From Aspidapion aeneum (Eukaryota > Arthropoda > Insecta > Coleoptera > Brentidae): 64,000 bases of DNA. The first letter of the stretch is position 1. Each line of letters begins with the position of its first letter. A model generated the notes under the pieces. It did not search any database, was not told where the DNA came from, and saw only the letters and a program-made list of their open reading frames with translations. Of this stretch, positions 23,060-33,407 are shown one piece after another. The position numbers and the translations under genes are program-made. The stretch is taken from NCBI GenBank assembly GCA_963576565.1, contig OY755039.1:27790602-27854601 (forward strand). The letters are read 5' to 3'.

Positions 23060-24175
23060 AATATGTGAAATCGGTTAAATAAGAAGTTGAGATATCAACA
23101 GAAAACTACTTTTGGTTGAGCTTTGCCTTGATAAAAATTTAATTTGGATCCCCTAATTCAATACAAAAATAATTTTTCAAATCGGTCTATTTAAAGTTGT
23201 GACATCAACAAAAACCTAACAAGGTCCTAGTGACCGAGAGTTATCTTCCTAAAAAATAAAGTCAATGTGAATCCAGCACCAATCACATACAAAAATAATT
23301 TCTTAAATCGGTTCAATATATGTTGAGAAATGAGGAAAAAAAATTAAATTGGCTTTTTCATGTTTGTATCATTCTATTTGTAATAGATATAGATAACTAT
23401 TCTAACCAAATACCAAAAATGTACTAAACTTGTTTAACAAAGAGGTGTGTCACACTAGACTACACCTAGTATTGGTCTTAATGCTTTTTTAACCAACATT
23501 TTGTTAATCTAACCATTTAACCAGAGCTATAATATTTTTAGTTAATAAGACCCTTTTTACACTAACCTGAGGAGACCGACCTGTCAAGTTAGTTTCCTGT
23601 CGTTCATATTGGTATTTAATCTAGCATAAAACACCATACACATACTTCATTTATAAATATTAATGAACCTACTCAATGGCTAGTATAATTATTTCTATCA
23701 GACAACCTATAATTTACGTTAAAAATGACTATTTTTAGGTAATAAGGCCCTTTTTACACTACCCTGAGGAGACCTGTAAAGTTAGTTTCCTGCCGTTTAT
23801 ATGGTATTTTATCTAGCATAAAACACCACAAACATACTTCACATATGTATAGATATTAATGTACTTACTCAATAGCTACAAAAAACCTAAATTACGTTAA
23901 AAGTGACTATTTCTCAATTGGATAACTTTTTATTAGTTTTACAAACCTATCAAAATGTAAACACAATATTAAAAAACTGGTTTTCCTAATCATACATTGA
24001 TCACATGTTAAATACAAACAACTTTAATAATGCCGTTTAAACCAACATGTTAATTCGCCTAAAGGTATATTAAGGTCTTTTTGGTTAACATCCATATTTT
24101 TACACCTCACCCTGTAACCTAACGCTTTTTAAACCAACACTTCATTAATTCAACTATTACATACCTAGTTAATAA
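23060..24175. repeat. Diverged repeat field
   Basis: Two kinds of recurring block are intermingled. One is an AAATCGGTT...GTTGAGA-type word (23065, 23175, 23305), related to the unit below. The other contains AATAAG(A/G)CCCTTTTTACACTA, CCTGAGGAGAC and ATCTAGCATAAAACACCA and occurs at 23540-23650 and 23740-23850; fragments recur at 24128, 25168, 25415 and 26045. No coding potential seen. Confidence 0.55.
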
Positions 24176-24618
24176 GGCCTTTCTGATTGATCTAGATCTC
24201 CTTAAAAATTAGTACAATTTAAGCCACACCAATGCAATAAAAAAAAGAATTTCTCGAATCGGTTCAATAGGTGCCGAGAAATTAGTGAAAAACTATAAAG
24301 GCTAAAATTAATACAAATTAGATATATCAATCCCATACAAAAAGAATTTCTCGAATCGGTTCAATATGTGTTGAGAAATTAGCGAAAAACTATTAATGCC
24401 CTTTTAGGTGATCTATGGCTCCGTAAAAATTAGTACAAGTTAAGCCACACCAATACATTAAAAAAATAATTTCTCGAATCGGTTCAATAGGTGCCGAGAA
24501 ATTAGTGAAAAACTATTAAGGCTAAAATTAATACAAATTAGATATATCAATCCCATACAAAATGAATTTCTCGAATCGGTTCAATAGGTGCTGAGAAATT
24601 AGTGAAAAACTATTAAGG
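24176..24618 (+). repeat. Two-level tandem repeat (~222-bp dimer, ~100-bp subunits)
   Basis: 24176-24397 and 24398-24618 are direct copies. Each holds two ~100-bp sub-repeats built round AATTTCTCGAATCGGTTCAA, then GTGCCGAGAAATTAG and TGAAAAACTAT, so the core word appears four times (about 24247, 24345, 24467, 24563). This is a small higher-order arrangement, as in satellites or in subterminal repeats of transposons. Confidence 0.75.
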
Positions 24619-25501
24619 ACCAAATGAGATTTGCGCATTACATCGAAATGCGTCTTTCTTGGAAACTGTCGACACAAAACATACACATATAGCGTAAAAA
24701 GTAGCTTTGCTACCCCCAGCTCATAGCGATCTTTCATTATGTACCCTTATTTTTATTTTATTTTATTATGCCTTTTGGCACTTATTTTACTTTTTTATAA
24801 TACATACATCTCTTGCTTGTTTAAGCCTTTGTTTGTGTGTTTTTCCCATAGATACTAAAATTAATAAGTATTTTGATGCAGTTTTAGTTATTCTGAAATA
24901 TTAACATTCAATACGTTTGCAATATTCTTGTTGACGATCATTACAACAATGAAAAATTAAAAATTGTAATTTTTATCAAATACATATTACGACAATTGCG
25001 TCACACCATATAAATAACCAACTGTATTACATAATATTGCATCATATTACGTGGTCTAGTGGTTATTGCTAATTCGATAACACAGAAACATGTGAGGGGT
25101 CATAAGGTTATCTGTTTTTTAACAAACAGAGACAATAATAATTATTATTATTATTATTAATCAACTAACGCCTGTTTTACATTCAAACATACCAGGCTAA
25201 GCTAATGAGGTCTTTTTGTTGGCTAATCTGCCAATTTTAAACCGTGTTAGATAACAACACAATAATAGGTACACATTATTTCTTGGGTCCTTCAAACTTG
25301 AACAACAGCCACGGATTACGTCACATAATAGGTAGGTGATGCAATACAAACACATATCACTATTATATCATGCATTGGTCACGTGGTGTTAAACACCACA
25401 AACAACTTTTGCCTTAATATCTTTTTAACCAACACTTCATTCATTCGTTCAGCCAGAGCTATAACAGTTAGATCATAAATTAAAATTTAGAACACAGTAA
25501 G
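24619..25501. other. Non-coding stretch upstream of orphan frame
   Basis: Contains a (TTA)n-like microsatellite (about 25137-25160) and fragments of the repeat field (ACCAGGCTAAGCTAATGAGG at 25189; TTTTTAACCAACACTTCATT at 25422). No gene recognised. Confidence 0.45.
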
Positions 25502-25822
25502 ATGGACTTTCAATATAATTATTGGTCAACTAAAATTGACTTTGAACTAGAAGGACTTTTAGAAGAGAAAAGTTATGAAAATATTTATAAATGGTTAGCA
25601 GAATGGATATCTTTTGGGTTTGATTCATGCAGGTACATCATTGAGGAAAAACTACCAACATTATACCCATTATTACCTACAATATGGAAACGTAAATTAA
25701 CAGATGCAGCGCTGGAATATTCGAAAATATATCCAAACTATGACGTGAAAAAACATCTTCAATCAATTATTTTTAAATTTGATGGTCGAGATGAGTGTGG
25801 TTTATATGATATATATGAATAA
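25502..25822 (+). CDS. Orphan 106-codon open reading frame
   Basis: An uninterrupted frame from the ATG at 25502 to the TAA at 25820-25822, overlapping an AATAAA (25818-25823) that could serve as a polyadenylation signal. The product is compact and acidic-aromatic, rich in Tyr/Trp (WLAEWISFGFDSCRYIIEEK, LPTIWKRKLTDAALEY). No signal peptide, transmembrane segment or known motif is evident. It looks more protein-like than neighbouring random frames, which are dominated by Phe/Lys/Asn. It sits in a repeat field, so it could belong to an unrecognised mobile or viral insertion, or be a chance frame. I do not recognise a family. Confidence 0.4.
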   Translation: MDFQYNYWSTKIDFELEGLLEEKSYENIYKWLAEWISFGFDSCRYIIEEKLPTLYPLLPTIWKRKLTDAALEYSKIYPNYDVKKHLQSIIFKFDGRDECGLYDIYE

Positions 25823-26189
25823 AAATATATAATTCAAACATACTTTGAGTTTTTTATTTTAGAATTATTTACTTTGAGACATCCTGTACAGCATAAGTAA
25901 CCAGCTGTATTAAATAAAACAGGAACGTGTGTGGGGTCACTAAGGTTATAAACAATGCATACACAATGATAATAGATACACAGACAATCCCGATTCATTT
26001 TAACAAATATTTTTAGAAATTATTTTATTTTTTAACCAACAATTACCTAAGGCCTTTTTCACATTAAGACTTACCTAGACCAGGCTAAGCTAGTGAAGTA
26101 GCTATCTTACTAAAAAATAAAAAAAACACCCCATTTTACCTACTCTCGCATTGGCACCTAACTCATTGACCAATAGGGCCTTTCAACAG
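25823..26189. other. Non-coding stretch
   Basis: Holds one more fragment of the repeat field (AGGCCTTTTTCACATTAAGA at 26050, then ACCAGGCTAAGCTAGTGAAG). TTGGCACCTAACTC at 26152 could be a tRNA primer-binding site for the downstream Gypsy element, but no LTR end is visible before it. Confidence 0.35.
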
Positions 26190-26370
26190 CCTCTGGTTGT
26201 TGCGTCATTGCTCACAACTTCTTACACACTTCTTTTAGTCCCAAGGTCAAACTATTTTTACTTCTTCAGCAACAGGCCAGCCTCTGGTTGTTGCGTCATT
26301 GCTCACAACTTCTTACACACTTCTTTTAGTCCCAAGGTCAAACTATTTTCACTTCTTCAGCAACAGGCCA
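26190..26370 (+). repeat. Fresh 91-bp tandem duplication plus adjacent hairpin
   Basis: 26190-26280 and 26281-26370 are direct copies differing at about one base (TTTTTAC versus TTTTCAC). Immediately after, 26368-26392 is a perfect 11-bp inverted repeat (CCATCCACTTC / GAAGTGGATGG) with a 3-base loop. The near identity points to a recent event. Confidence 0.85.
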
Positions 26371-26436
26371 TCCACTTCGGAGAAGTGGATGGCATGGTTA
26401 CCATTGTAGCCAGAACCCACACTACTGTACTACTTA

Positions 26437-26720
26437 CGACGTTCTATTCAAAAACTAGAAGAGATACACAAATACCGACTTCGACAGTAGCTTAGTTATT
26501 TTAAAAGTAAGAATTAGAAATTATTTCTAGAATATTCCATAACATTCTACGACGGTCTATTCGAGAACCAACAGAGATAATCAAAAAGTGACTTCTACAT
26601 TTGCCTAGTAGCAGAAAGAGTAGCATTTACCAGTATATTCCAGAACATTCCATTAGGTTCTATTTAAGAATTGGAAGAGATATTGAAAAACCGACTTCGA
26701 CATTCGCCTTATAGCCCTAA
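26437..26720 (+). repeat. Triplicated leader repeat upstream of gag
   Basis: Three diverged units of about 102-112 bp begin near 26437, 26549 and 26649. Each has a GTTCTATT/GTCTATTC block, an AGAGATA word, then CGACTTCGACA-like and CTTAGT/CTTATAGCC ends. They lie in the untranslated leader of the Gypsy element, where packaging or translation control would be expected (inference). Confidence 0.6.
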
Positions 26721-26750
26721 AATAGACGTTTTAAGTGATTTATCAGGAAG

Positions 26751-27989
26751 TTGATGCTTACTAGAGGATCGGCAAAGATGGAAGATCTAACTAAAATGAT
26801 GCAGGCTCTAGCAGCTCAAATGGCTCAAAACCAGGGCGATATGAAACACACCATGGACGATATGAAACAGACATTTGAGCAAAGATTAGATGGCATTCAA
26901 GAAAACTTCGATCAAATAAAGAGCAACTCCGAACAGCTGAGAGAAGAGTTCAAGTGTGCAACCGAAGATCTTAAGGAAGAAATAACTCAAAGAATGCATA
27001 GTGTGGAACAAAAGGTAGAAAATAAATTGCAGAATGTAGAAGAAAAGGTACAAAATGTTGAGGAAAAGGTACAAAATGTTGAAGAAAAAGTGGAGACCAA
27101 ACTACAGAATGTTAGGGAAGAAGTTTTTCAAACCATAGAAGAAAAATTCCAGGACATGTCAAAACAGTTTATACAGCTTCAGAAAGAACACAACAAAATA
27201 AAAGCTCAAGGATATGTTGTAAATTCCAACCAAAACTAAGCCTCCAAATTTTGATGGTACGTATTTCTGGTCTACTTACAAACAACAGTTTGAAGCTGCC
27301 GCTGCTGCAAATGGTTGGGATGATGAAGAAAAAGCTAGAGCTTTGTTAGTAGCTCTACGAGAATCTGCTCTGGGACTTTTACGGTCCATTCCAGTCGAAC
27401 AAAAACAGAATTATAATGCTTTAGTGGCAGCGTTAGAAAGAAGGTATGGAGACGAACACTTGCGAAATTTACATTGGTCAGAATTAAATATTCGTCAACA
27501 AAGACCAGGAGAATCATTGCAAGAGTATGAAGCAGATATCAGGAGGCTGATGTATTTAGCTTACCCAGAAATGCCAGAAAATTACCAGATCCCTTCACGG
27601 TAGATCGCTTTATTAACGGATTACGAGACACGGACTTAGCAAAGTTACTTCGTCGAGAACGCTTCCATAACAGCAGTGAAGTGTTGATTCGAGCCCTTGA
27701 AATTGAATCATCAAATAATATGTCCAGGCCAAAAGTAAGAGCTGTTTCAATTCAGGAGGGAGAAGAAATGAGCAATGGACATGAGGTCAACTCAAAAACG
27801 CTAAACCAAATGTTTCAATCACTGATAGAGAAGATTGACTCTTTGAAAGAAAGCAGACGATCCCCTCCAAATGTAAAGTGTTTCAGATGCGGACGTACAG
27901 GGCATATTCAACGCGATTGTCGCGTCCAAATAAGGTCTCGCTCGCCATCTAGCGGGACAGAGTACCGAAGAAGAGATCAGGAAAACTAA
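26751..27989 (+). pseudogene. Gypsy gag polyprotein (two frameshifts)
   Basis: Segment 1 (26751-27239) is a coiled coil with heptad-like repeats; VQNVEEK is repeated in tandem at codons ~100-120. Segment 2 (27238 to about 27585, shifted frame) holds the capsid-like region, KPPNFDGTYFWSTYKQQFEA followed by LLRSIPVEQ and ERRYGDEHLR. Segment 3 (about 27586-27989, original frame) has VDRFINGLRDTDLAKLLRRE and a CCHC zinc knuckle, CFRCGRTGHIQRDC. Capsid and nucleocapsid would package element RNA. Two indels break the frame. Pol lies one frame back and overlaps the gag end. Confidence 0.85.
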
Positions 27990-28012
27990 AACTAGTCAAC
28001 GCAGAGGGGCGG

Positions 28013-31000
28013 GTGTTGGCTAATGGGAATAGAGCCCCCAAAATTTACTCTATTAAGAGCCTAAAACATACTGCTGACAGTCTTAACATCGACGGACTCA
28101 TTAATGGGAGAAAAGTTAATATAACAGTAGACACTGGTGCTGCCATATCATTGCTTAAGTTCAAAATTGCAACGAGATATAAAATTCGACCAATAGAAAA
28201 GAAAATAACACTTAAGACTGTGACTGGAGAATCCGCCGACGTGTTGGGGCAGACAGATATAGACCTACAGCTGGGAAGATTGAAGATTCGCCACACTGTA
28301 TTGGTTGCCGAAATAGAAGACGAATTTATTTTGGGAATGGACTTGATAAGTAAACATGGATTTGCGTTTGATAATAAACTTAATACCCTAAGATTTGGGA
28401 ATGAAGAGTTCATTTTGTCAAATAGTCACTTCAATAAAGAACCAATAAAGGTCGTGGCAGTATGCACAACAAGACTAATCGGTAACAGTGAGACCATAAT
28501 TTTTGGGAGGCTGGAAAGTAAAACATCAAGCTGCGTCGGACTCATAAGCCAACAAAACACACCCAACACCTACCTCGTTGCAAAATCACTAGTTAAAACC
28601 GATAAAGACATCCCGATTAGAGTCGCCAATATTTTCCCAAATAGTGTCAAAATTAATAAGGGGGAGGTTGTAGCATTATTTGAACCAGTACAGAAAGTAA
28701 CAAGATGTGAAGAGCCAACTTCCGAGGATACAAGCAAGTTACCAATGGAGGTACTTCAGCAATTTGAGTCAACTTGGCAACATCTCACTCCAGAAGAATA
28801 TAGTAAAGCGAGAGAGTTCATAGAAGAACAAAGTAATATCTTCGAAACTAGGAGTAGTTCGGGACGCACAAACCTTATTCAACATGCTATCAACACTGGC
28901 GATGCCCAACCGATAAGACAACCCCCAAGAAGACTACCAATGGCCAAGCAAGAAGAAGTTCACAATCTCATTAATAAAATGCTCAGCGACGGTGTTATTG
29001 AAGAGTCATCAAGTCCTTGGTCATCTCCTGTGGTGTTGGTCACTAAAAAGGATGGAAGTACTAGATTTTGTGTCGACTACAGGAAACTTAACGATGTGAC
29101 CAAGAAAGATAGTTACCCACTGCCAAGAATAGACGACACACTAACAACGTTGGCAGGATCATATTGGTTTTCTACTCTTGACCTGAAAAGTGGGTATTGG
29201 CAAGTAGGAATCTTTGAAAGAGATAAAGAGAAGACTGCATTCTCTGCTGGAAGTGGACTTTATCAGTTTAATGTGATGCCATTTGGCCTGTGCAATGCCC
29301 CAGCTACATTTGAAAGACTAATGGAAGTCGTTCTACGAGGCCTTACTTGGAAAACCTGCCTAGTCTATTTGGATGATGTCATAGTAATGGGGAAATCATT
29401 TCAAGAACATCTAGATAATTTACGAGAAGTATTCTCAAGAATCAGGAACGCAAATCTTAAATTAAACTCAAAGAAATGTTTTCTGTTCCAAGAAAAAGTT
29501 GAGTTCCTGGGTCACGTCGTTTCCCGAGAAGGCATCCATACCGACGAAAAGAAGCTACAAGCAATAAAAGAATGGCCTCAACCTCGTGACAAACATGAAT
29601 TGAGAAGCTTTTTGGGTCTGTGTACATACTACAGACGATTTGTAGAAGGATTCGCCAAAATAGCGTCTCCGTTACATAGACTTACAGAAGATAAAGCTTC
29701 TTACAAATGGAATACCGAATGTGACCAAGCATTTAGAAGACTAAAAGCAGCATTATGTTCTAGTCCGATTCTTGCATATCCCATTCCAAAAGGAAAATTC
29801 ATATTAGATACTGATGCGAGCAACGATGGCATAGGAGCAGTACTCTCCCAAGTACAAGATGGAGAAGAACGGGTCATCGAATTTTTCAGCAAGAAGCTAT
29901 CCAAACCAGAGAGAAATTATTGTGTTACTAGAAAGGAGCTCCTAGCCATAGTTAAATCCGTAGATCACTTTCACAAATATCTCTACGGACAAGAGTTTCT
30001 GATTAGAACGGATCATGCTGCGTTACAGTGGCTCATGAAAATGAAACAACCTGAGGGGCAAGTCGCGAGATGGATAGAAAAGCTACAACAATACCATTAT
30101 CAAATTAAGCACCGAGCAGGAAGGGTGCATAATAATACAGATGCATTGTCCAGAAGACCTTGCCCCGAGGATTGTAAACATTGCAGGAAAATTGACCAGA
30201 AAGAAGGAATTACCTACGTGCGCCAGATAAAGTTAGAACCAGATGAAGAATGGATGTCGGCTTCGATTAGAACCACACAACTTAACGACAAAGATGTAGG
30301 ACCTATCTTGCGATTGAAAGAAGAGAACAAGCCACGACCATCATGGCAAGATATCGCAAACCAAGGGGTGATATTCAAATCACTGTGGGCACAATGGGAT
30401 TCACTGATAGTAGAAGAAAACATCCTTAAACGTGCCTGGGAAAGTGCCGATGGCCTTACTGTGATTAATCAAGTAGTGGTTCCTAGGAGCATGGTAGACA
30501 ATATAATGGCCGAATGCCATGGTGGAAAATCAGGCGCGCACTTAGGCATAAATAAAACCATGGACAAAATTCGAAACCGATTTTATTGGGTCAATTACTT
30601 TCAAGATATGAAAAACTGGTGCCGCCGATATTCGACTTGTGCAGCCAGCCAAGGTCCCAAAACAAGGTCCAGAGGTCAAATGAAACAATATAACGTAGGT
30701 CTGCCATTCGAACGCATTGCTATTGATGTGGCCGGACCATTTCCAGAAACTAAAAAGGGCAACAAATACATCCTTGTTGTCATGGATTATTTTAGCAAAT
30801 GGCCAGAAGTTTTTGCTTTGCCTAACCAAGAGGCCGCTACAGTTGCAGAAGTTCTGGTAAATGATGTTTTCAGCCGATTTGGCATTCCTTTGGAACTACA
30901 TTCAGATCAAGGAAGAAACTTTGAATCAAAGCTCTTCCAGAATCTCTGTGACCTTTTAGGAATACATAAAACACGGACTACTGCTTTGCATCCGCAGTCA

Positions 31001-31570
31001 GATGGCATGGTTGAAAGATTTAATAAAACAATAGAGGAACATCTTTGCAAAGTTGTTGATGAGCACCAAACAGATTGGGACCAATATATTCCATTGTTTT
31101 TGATGGCCTATAGAACTGCCATTCATAATACGACAGGAGCTACTCCATCTAGTATCCTGTTTGGTAGAGAACTGCGTTTACCATGTGATATCATGTTTGG
31201 TTCACCTGAAGAAGCACACTTAGAGGTTAATGACTATGTCGAACGTTTAAGGCAAAAGCTGCACGATATCCATGAAGTGGTTAGAGAGCGAATAGAAATA
31301 GCCAGTGACCGCATGAAAGCGAGATATGACCTGAAAGCAAACTCTTCAGGGTTCAAAGAGAATGATCAAGTCTGGCTATACAATCCTCAACGCAAGAAAG
31401 GAAGATTACCTAAGTTGACACCACCATGGGAAGGGCCTTATAAGGTTGTTAAGAGAATTAATGATGTAGTCTACCGAATCCAGAGAAGCCCGAAGTCCAA
31501 GATGAAAGTTGTTCATCTAGACAGACTAAAACCTTACCTGGGAAATGTTGATCGAGACGATCAAACCTGA
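28013..31570 (+). CDS. Gypsy pol polyprotein: protease, RT, RNase H, integrase
   Basis: An intact 1185-codon frame. Aspartic protease: VDTGAAISLL (catalytic Asp at codon 40). Reverse transcriptase: FCVDYRKLND, STLDLKSGYWQV, and catalytic box YLDD (codons 452-455). RNase H: LDTDASNDGIGAVLSQ and the RTDHAALQWL and NNTDALSRRP ends. Integrase: His-His-Cys-Cys zinc region, core with IAIDVAGPF (D905), HSDQG (D965) and VERFNKT (E1001; a DD35E triad), and a C-terminal chromodomain-less tail. One oddity: where the zinc finger normally reads CxxC the sequence is YSTC (Tyr873, Cys876), so one zinc ligand is replaced. The true start is by frameshift: the frame is open upstream of 28013 and overlaps the gag end at -1 relative to gag. 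Confidence 0.93.
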   Translation: MLANGNRAPKIYSIKSLKHTADSLNIDGLINGRKVNITVDTGAAISLLKFKIATRYKIRPIEKKITLKTVTGESADVLGQTDIDLQLGRLKIRHTVLVAEIEDEFILGMDLISKHGFAFDNKLNTLRFGNEEFILSNSHFNKEPIKVVAVCTTRLIGNSETIIFGRLESKTSSCVGLISQQNTPNTYLVAKSLVKTDKDIPIRVANIFPNSVKINKGEVVALFEPVQKVTRCEEPTSEDTSKLPMEVLQQFESTWQHLTPEEYSKAREFIEEQSNIFETRSSSGRTNLIQHAINTGDAQPIRQPPRRLPMAKQEEVHNLINKMLSDGVIEESSSPWSSPVVLVTKKDGSTRFCVDYRKLNDVTKKDSYPLPRIDDTLTTLAGSYWFSTLDLKSGYWQVGIFERDKEKTAFSAGSGLYQFNVMPFGLCNAPATFERLMEVVLRGLTWKTCLVYLDDVIVMGKSFQEHLDNLREVFSRIRNANLKLNSKKCFLFQEKVEFLGHVVSREGIHTDEKKLQAIKEWPQPRDKHELRSFLGLCTYYRRFVEGFAKIASPLHRLTEDKASYKWNTECDQAFRRLKAALCSSPILAYPIPKGKFILDTDASNDGIGAVLSQVQDGEERVIEFFSKKLSKPERNYCVTRKELLAIVKSVDHFHKYLYGQEFLIRTDHAALQWLMKMKQPEGQVARWIEKLQQYHYQIKHRAGRVHNNTDALSRRPCPEDCKHCRKIDQKEGITYVRQIKLEPDEEWMSASIRTTQLNDKDVGPILRLKEENKPRPSWQDIANQGVIFKSLWAQWDSLIVEENILKRAWESADGLTVINQVVVPRSMVDNIMAECHGGKSGAHLGINKTMDKIRNRFYWVNYFQDMKNWCRRYSTCAASQGPKTRSRGQMKQYNVGLPFERIAIDVAGPFPETKKGNKYILVVMDYFSKWPEVFALPNQEAATVAEVLVNDVFSRFGIPLELHSDQGRNFESKLFQNLCDLLGIHKTRTTALHPQSDGMVERFNKTIEEHLCKVVDEHQTDWDQYIPLFLMAYRTAIHNTTGATPSSILFGRELRLPCDIMFGSPEEAHLEVNDYVERLRQKLHDIHEVVRERIEIASDRMKARYDLKANSSGFKENDQVWLYNPQRKKGRLPKLTPPWEGPYKVVKRINDVVYRIQRSPKSKMKVVHLDRLKPYLGNVDRDDQT

Positions 31571-31582
31571 AGAGGAGGATAG

Positions 31583-31996
31583 TGTTACAAATTTAAGTTA
31601 TTTAAATTTTATAATTGGAATTTATTTAGGTTTAGTGTAGTATTAGGTCGATTTATCTTAAGGTTGTATTCTTAGTCTAGGTTTTAGTTGCGTTGTCTGT
31701 GGCTTGTGGTCGCGGTAGTGCGGGAACTTTCCGGACGTCGAAGGCTGCCGGAAAGTTCGAGAGAGATGGACGATCCTATATATAGGGCCGGGGTCGCGCA
31801 CCAGGAGTCAGTCACAGATACCGTGCTGTAGTGGTCGTGAGATTAACACGAAGTTAATAGACCGATTATAGTAGTGAATTATTACCAAGTTATTACTAAG
31901 TTTAAGTGCGTGTTTTTGTACATAATTTGTCGAAATAAATTGACGTATCGTTTTCAACAATTGCGAGTTTTAATTTGTCGTTGTGAACCCGTAACA
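31583..31996 (+). repeat. 3' LTR of the Gypsy element
   Basis: The 414-bp segment starts TGTTAC and ends GTAACA, the usual TG...CA with a 6-bp inverted end, and follows a purine tract directly. It contains a TATA-like CCTATATATAGGG (31774-31786), a plausible start region about 30 bases on, and an AATAAA at 31936, so promoter and poly(A) signal are in the expected order. No second copy was found in the window. Confidence 0.85.
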
Positions 31997-32452
31997 GTAT
32001 AGTATATGTGTGAGCTAATAAGTTCCCAAAATCTTTACGGCCTCCCCTACTAACAACAATGTTTAGTTTGAATGCGAAAATACCACTTTAATACTAAAAT
32101 CTGTTTTGTGTGTTTCAGTTGTTGTATGTTATACATTATTCTGTTGTGTGTTTGTGGAGTTTTAGCACAATGGGGTTTAAATCCTACACACAGGGTCATA
32201 AACATTATCCCTTTATTACGAATGCGACAAACGTACGACCATTAAACATTTTATTTTTGACTGGCTTTGTGCGTAAGGCCTTTTTATGCGATTTTTGTAG
32301 TAACTGACAGAGTTTTTGAGCTTCGAGATCAACCTCTGACAGAACAAAAAACAAAATCTTGAATATGTAGATCTAGAAGGTCAACACCATAAAGTGTTAG
32401 CTTCTACTGGAAGCAAAGTGATCGGGGTACGGGAGTCAAACGGGATATCGCA
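31997..32452. other. Spacer between Gypsy LTR and hAT element
   Basis: No gene recognised; a 65-codon frame at 32110-32307 shows no motif. Confidence 0.45.
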
Positions 32453-32460
32453 GTTTTAGG

Positions 32461-33399
32461 CAGTGGCGGCTGGTGACGTTATAAATTGGGGGGGCAGAAA
32501 TTTAAATTGCATGAAAAATGAGATAAAAAAAACTTACCGATAAATTTTTATTTTAGTATTTTCTAAACCAGCAGCTACTTGGTGTAGTTTTTAGTTTATT
32601 TGTTTATAGATAAAGTCCATTCGCCTTTTTTTTTCATGGCCCTGTAGAGCAACCTCAAAAATCCCACAGAATTTTAAACAATCTATTAACCTACTATGCA
32701 TATATCTAATTTTTGTCACATTTTCATTATGTTGGTAATGTTTTGCCAATAGGCACTACTCCATTGGCACCTAATATCAGTCTTGCCTAGCATAGAAAAT
32801 TCTATGTGGTTATCTAAATGAATACCACTTACTTTGTGTCTTTTTAACTTTTCACTAAAGTGCTTGATATCACACATTCCCTTTGCACGCAGGATGTATT
32901 TAAATTTGAACAGTTAATTATGTAATCGAAGGTATTTACTTCCATTTTATAAACAAACGATAACGAAACCAAACAATGACACGCGACCGGCAAGACTTTT
33001 TACTACTGACAAACCCCAAATCAACACAAATTCATACGTCTTCACTAAGGATAGAACCGGCAACACTAGGAAGGGCAACGAATGTTTAGGCACGATGATG
33101 ATGGCCGGCGTCAACGAAAACGAACATTCCTCCTGCCCCCGCGCGAGAACTGTAACCCATACACCGCTGAAAAACGGGTGAAATTGAAACCTTACCACGC
33201 GCGGCGCTGCCGGCTTGTAATTATTTACGTTCAAAAAGTTCACCCAATTAATCGCTCGTTGTTAACCACAGATAATAAAAAGAACTAGACAATCATGTCG
33301 TCAGGGAAGATTTAACTTTTTTAAATAAATCAATGAAAAATACTGTTTTTGTTGTTTAGTTTTGGGAGGGCACTGCCCTCCCTGTAGCAGCCGCCACTG
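32461..33399. mobile_element. Non-autonomous hAT element with perfect 8-bp target duplication
   Basis: The left end is CAGTGGCGGCTGGTGACG and the right end, on the minus strand, CAGTGGCGGCTGCTACAGG. Both are flanked by the same eight bases, GTTTTAGG (32453-32460 and 33400-33407), the signature of hAT insertion. The 939-bp body has no transposase. The left ~430 bp match the reverse complement of 15740-16172, which retains a scrap of coding sequence. The right ~400 bp match 4587-4909. The element is probably an internal-deletion derivative of a larger autonomous hAT. Confidence 0.93.
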
Positions 33400-33407
33400 G
33401 TTTTAGG

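Larger units (their letters stand above)
26437..31996 (+). mobile_element. Ty3/Gypsy LTR retrotransposon, 5' LTR not found
   Basis: The order is: leader with repeats (26437-26720), gag with two frameshifts (26751-27989), intact pol (28013-31570), purine-rich tract AGAGGAGGATAG (31571-31582), and 3' LTR (31583-31996). No envelope frame follows pol. Protease-RT-RNase H-integrase order places it in Ty3/Gypsy. I could not find the LTR sequence upstream of gag, so the copy is 5'-truncated or its 5' LTR was lost. The start given is the first leader repeat and is approximate. Confidence 0.88.

Noticed and set aside
26152..26170. tRNA primer-binding site for the Gypsy element
   Set aside because: TGGCACC has the right form, but the DNA before it does not resemble the 3' LTR end (GTAACA).
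26151..26495. 114-codon frame upstream of the Gypsy element
   Set aside because: It spans the 91-bp tandem duplication, so its repeated peptide is just the duplication translated; no domain seen.
32947..33288. Overlapping frames on both strands
   Set aside because: They lie inside the non-autonomous hAT element, whose relatives elsewhere do not keep these frames.
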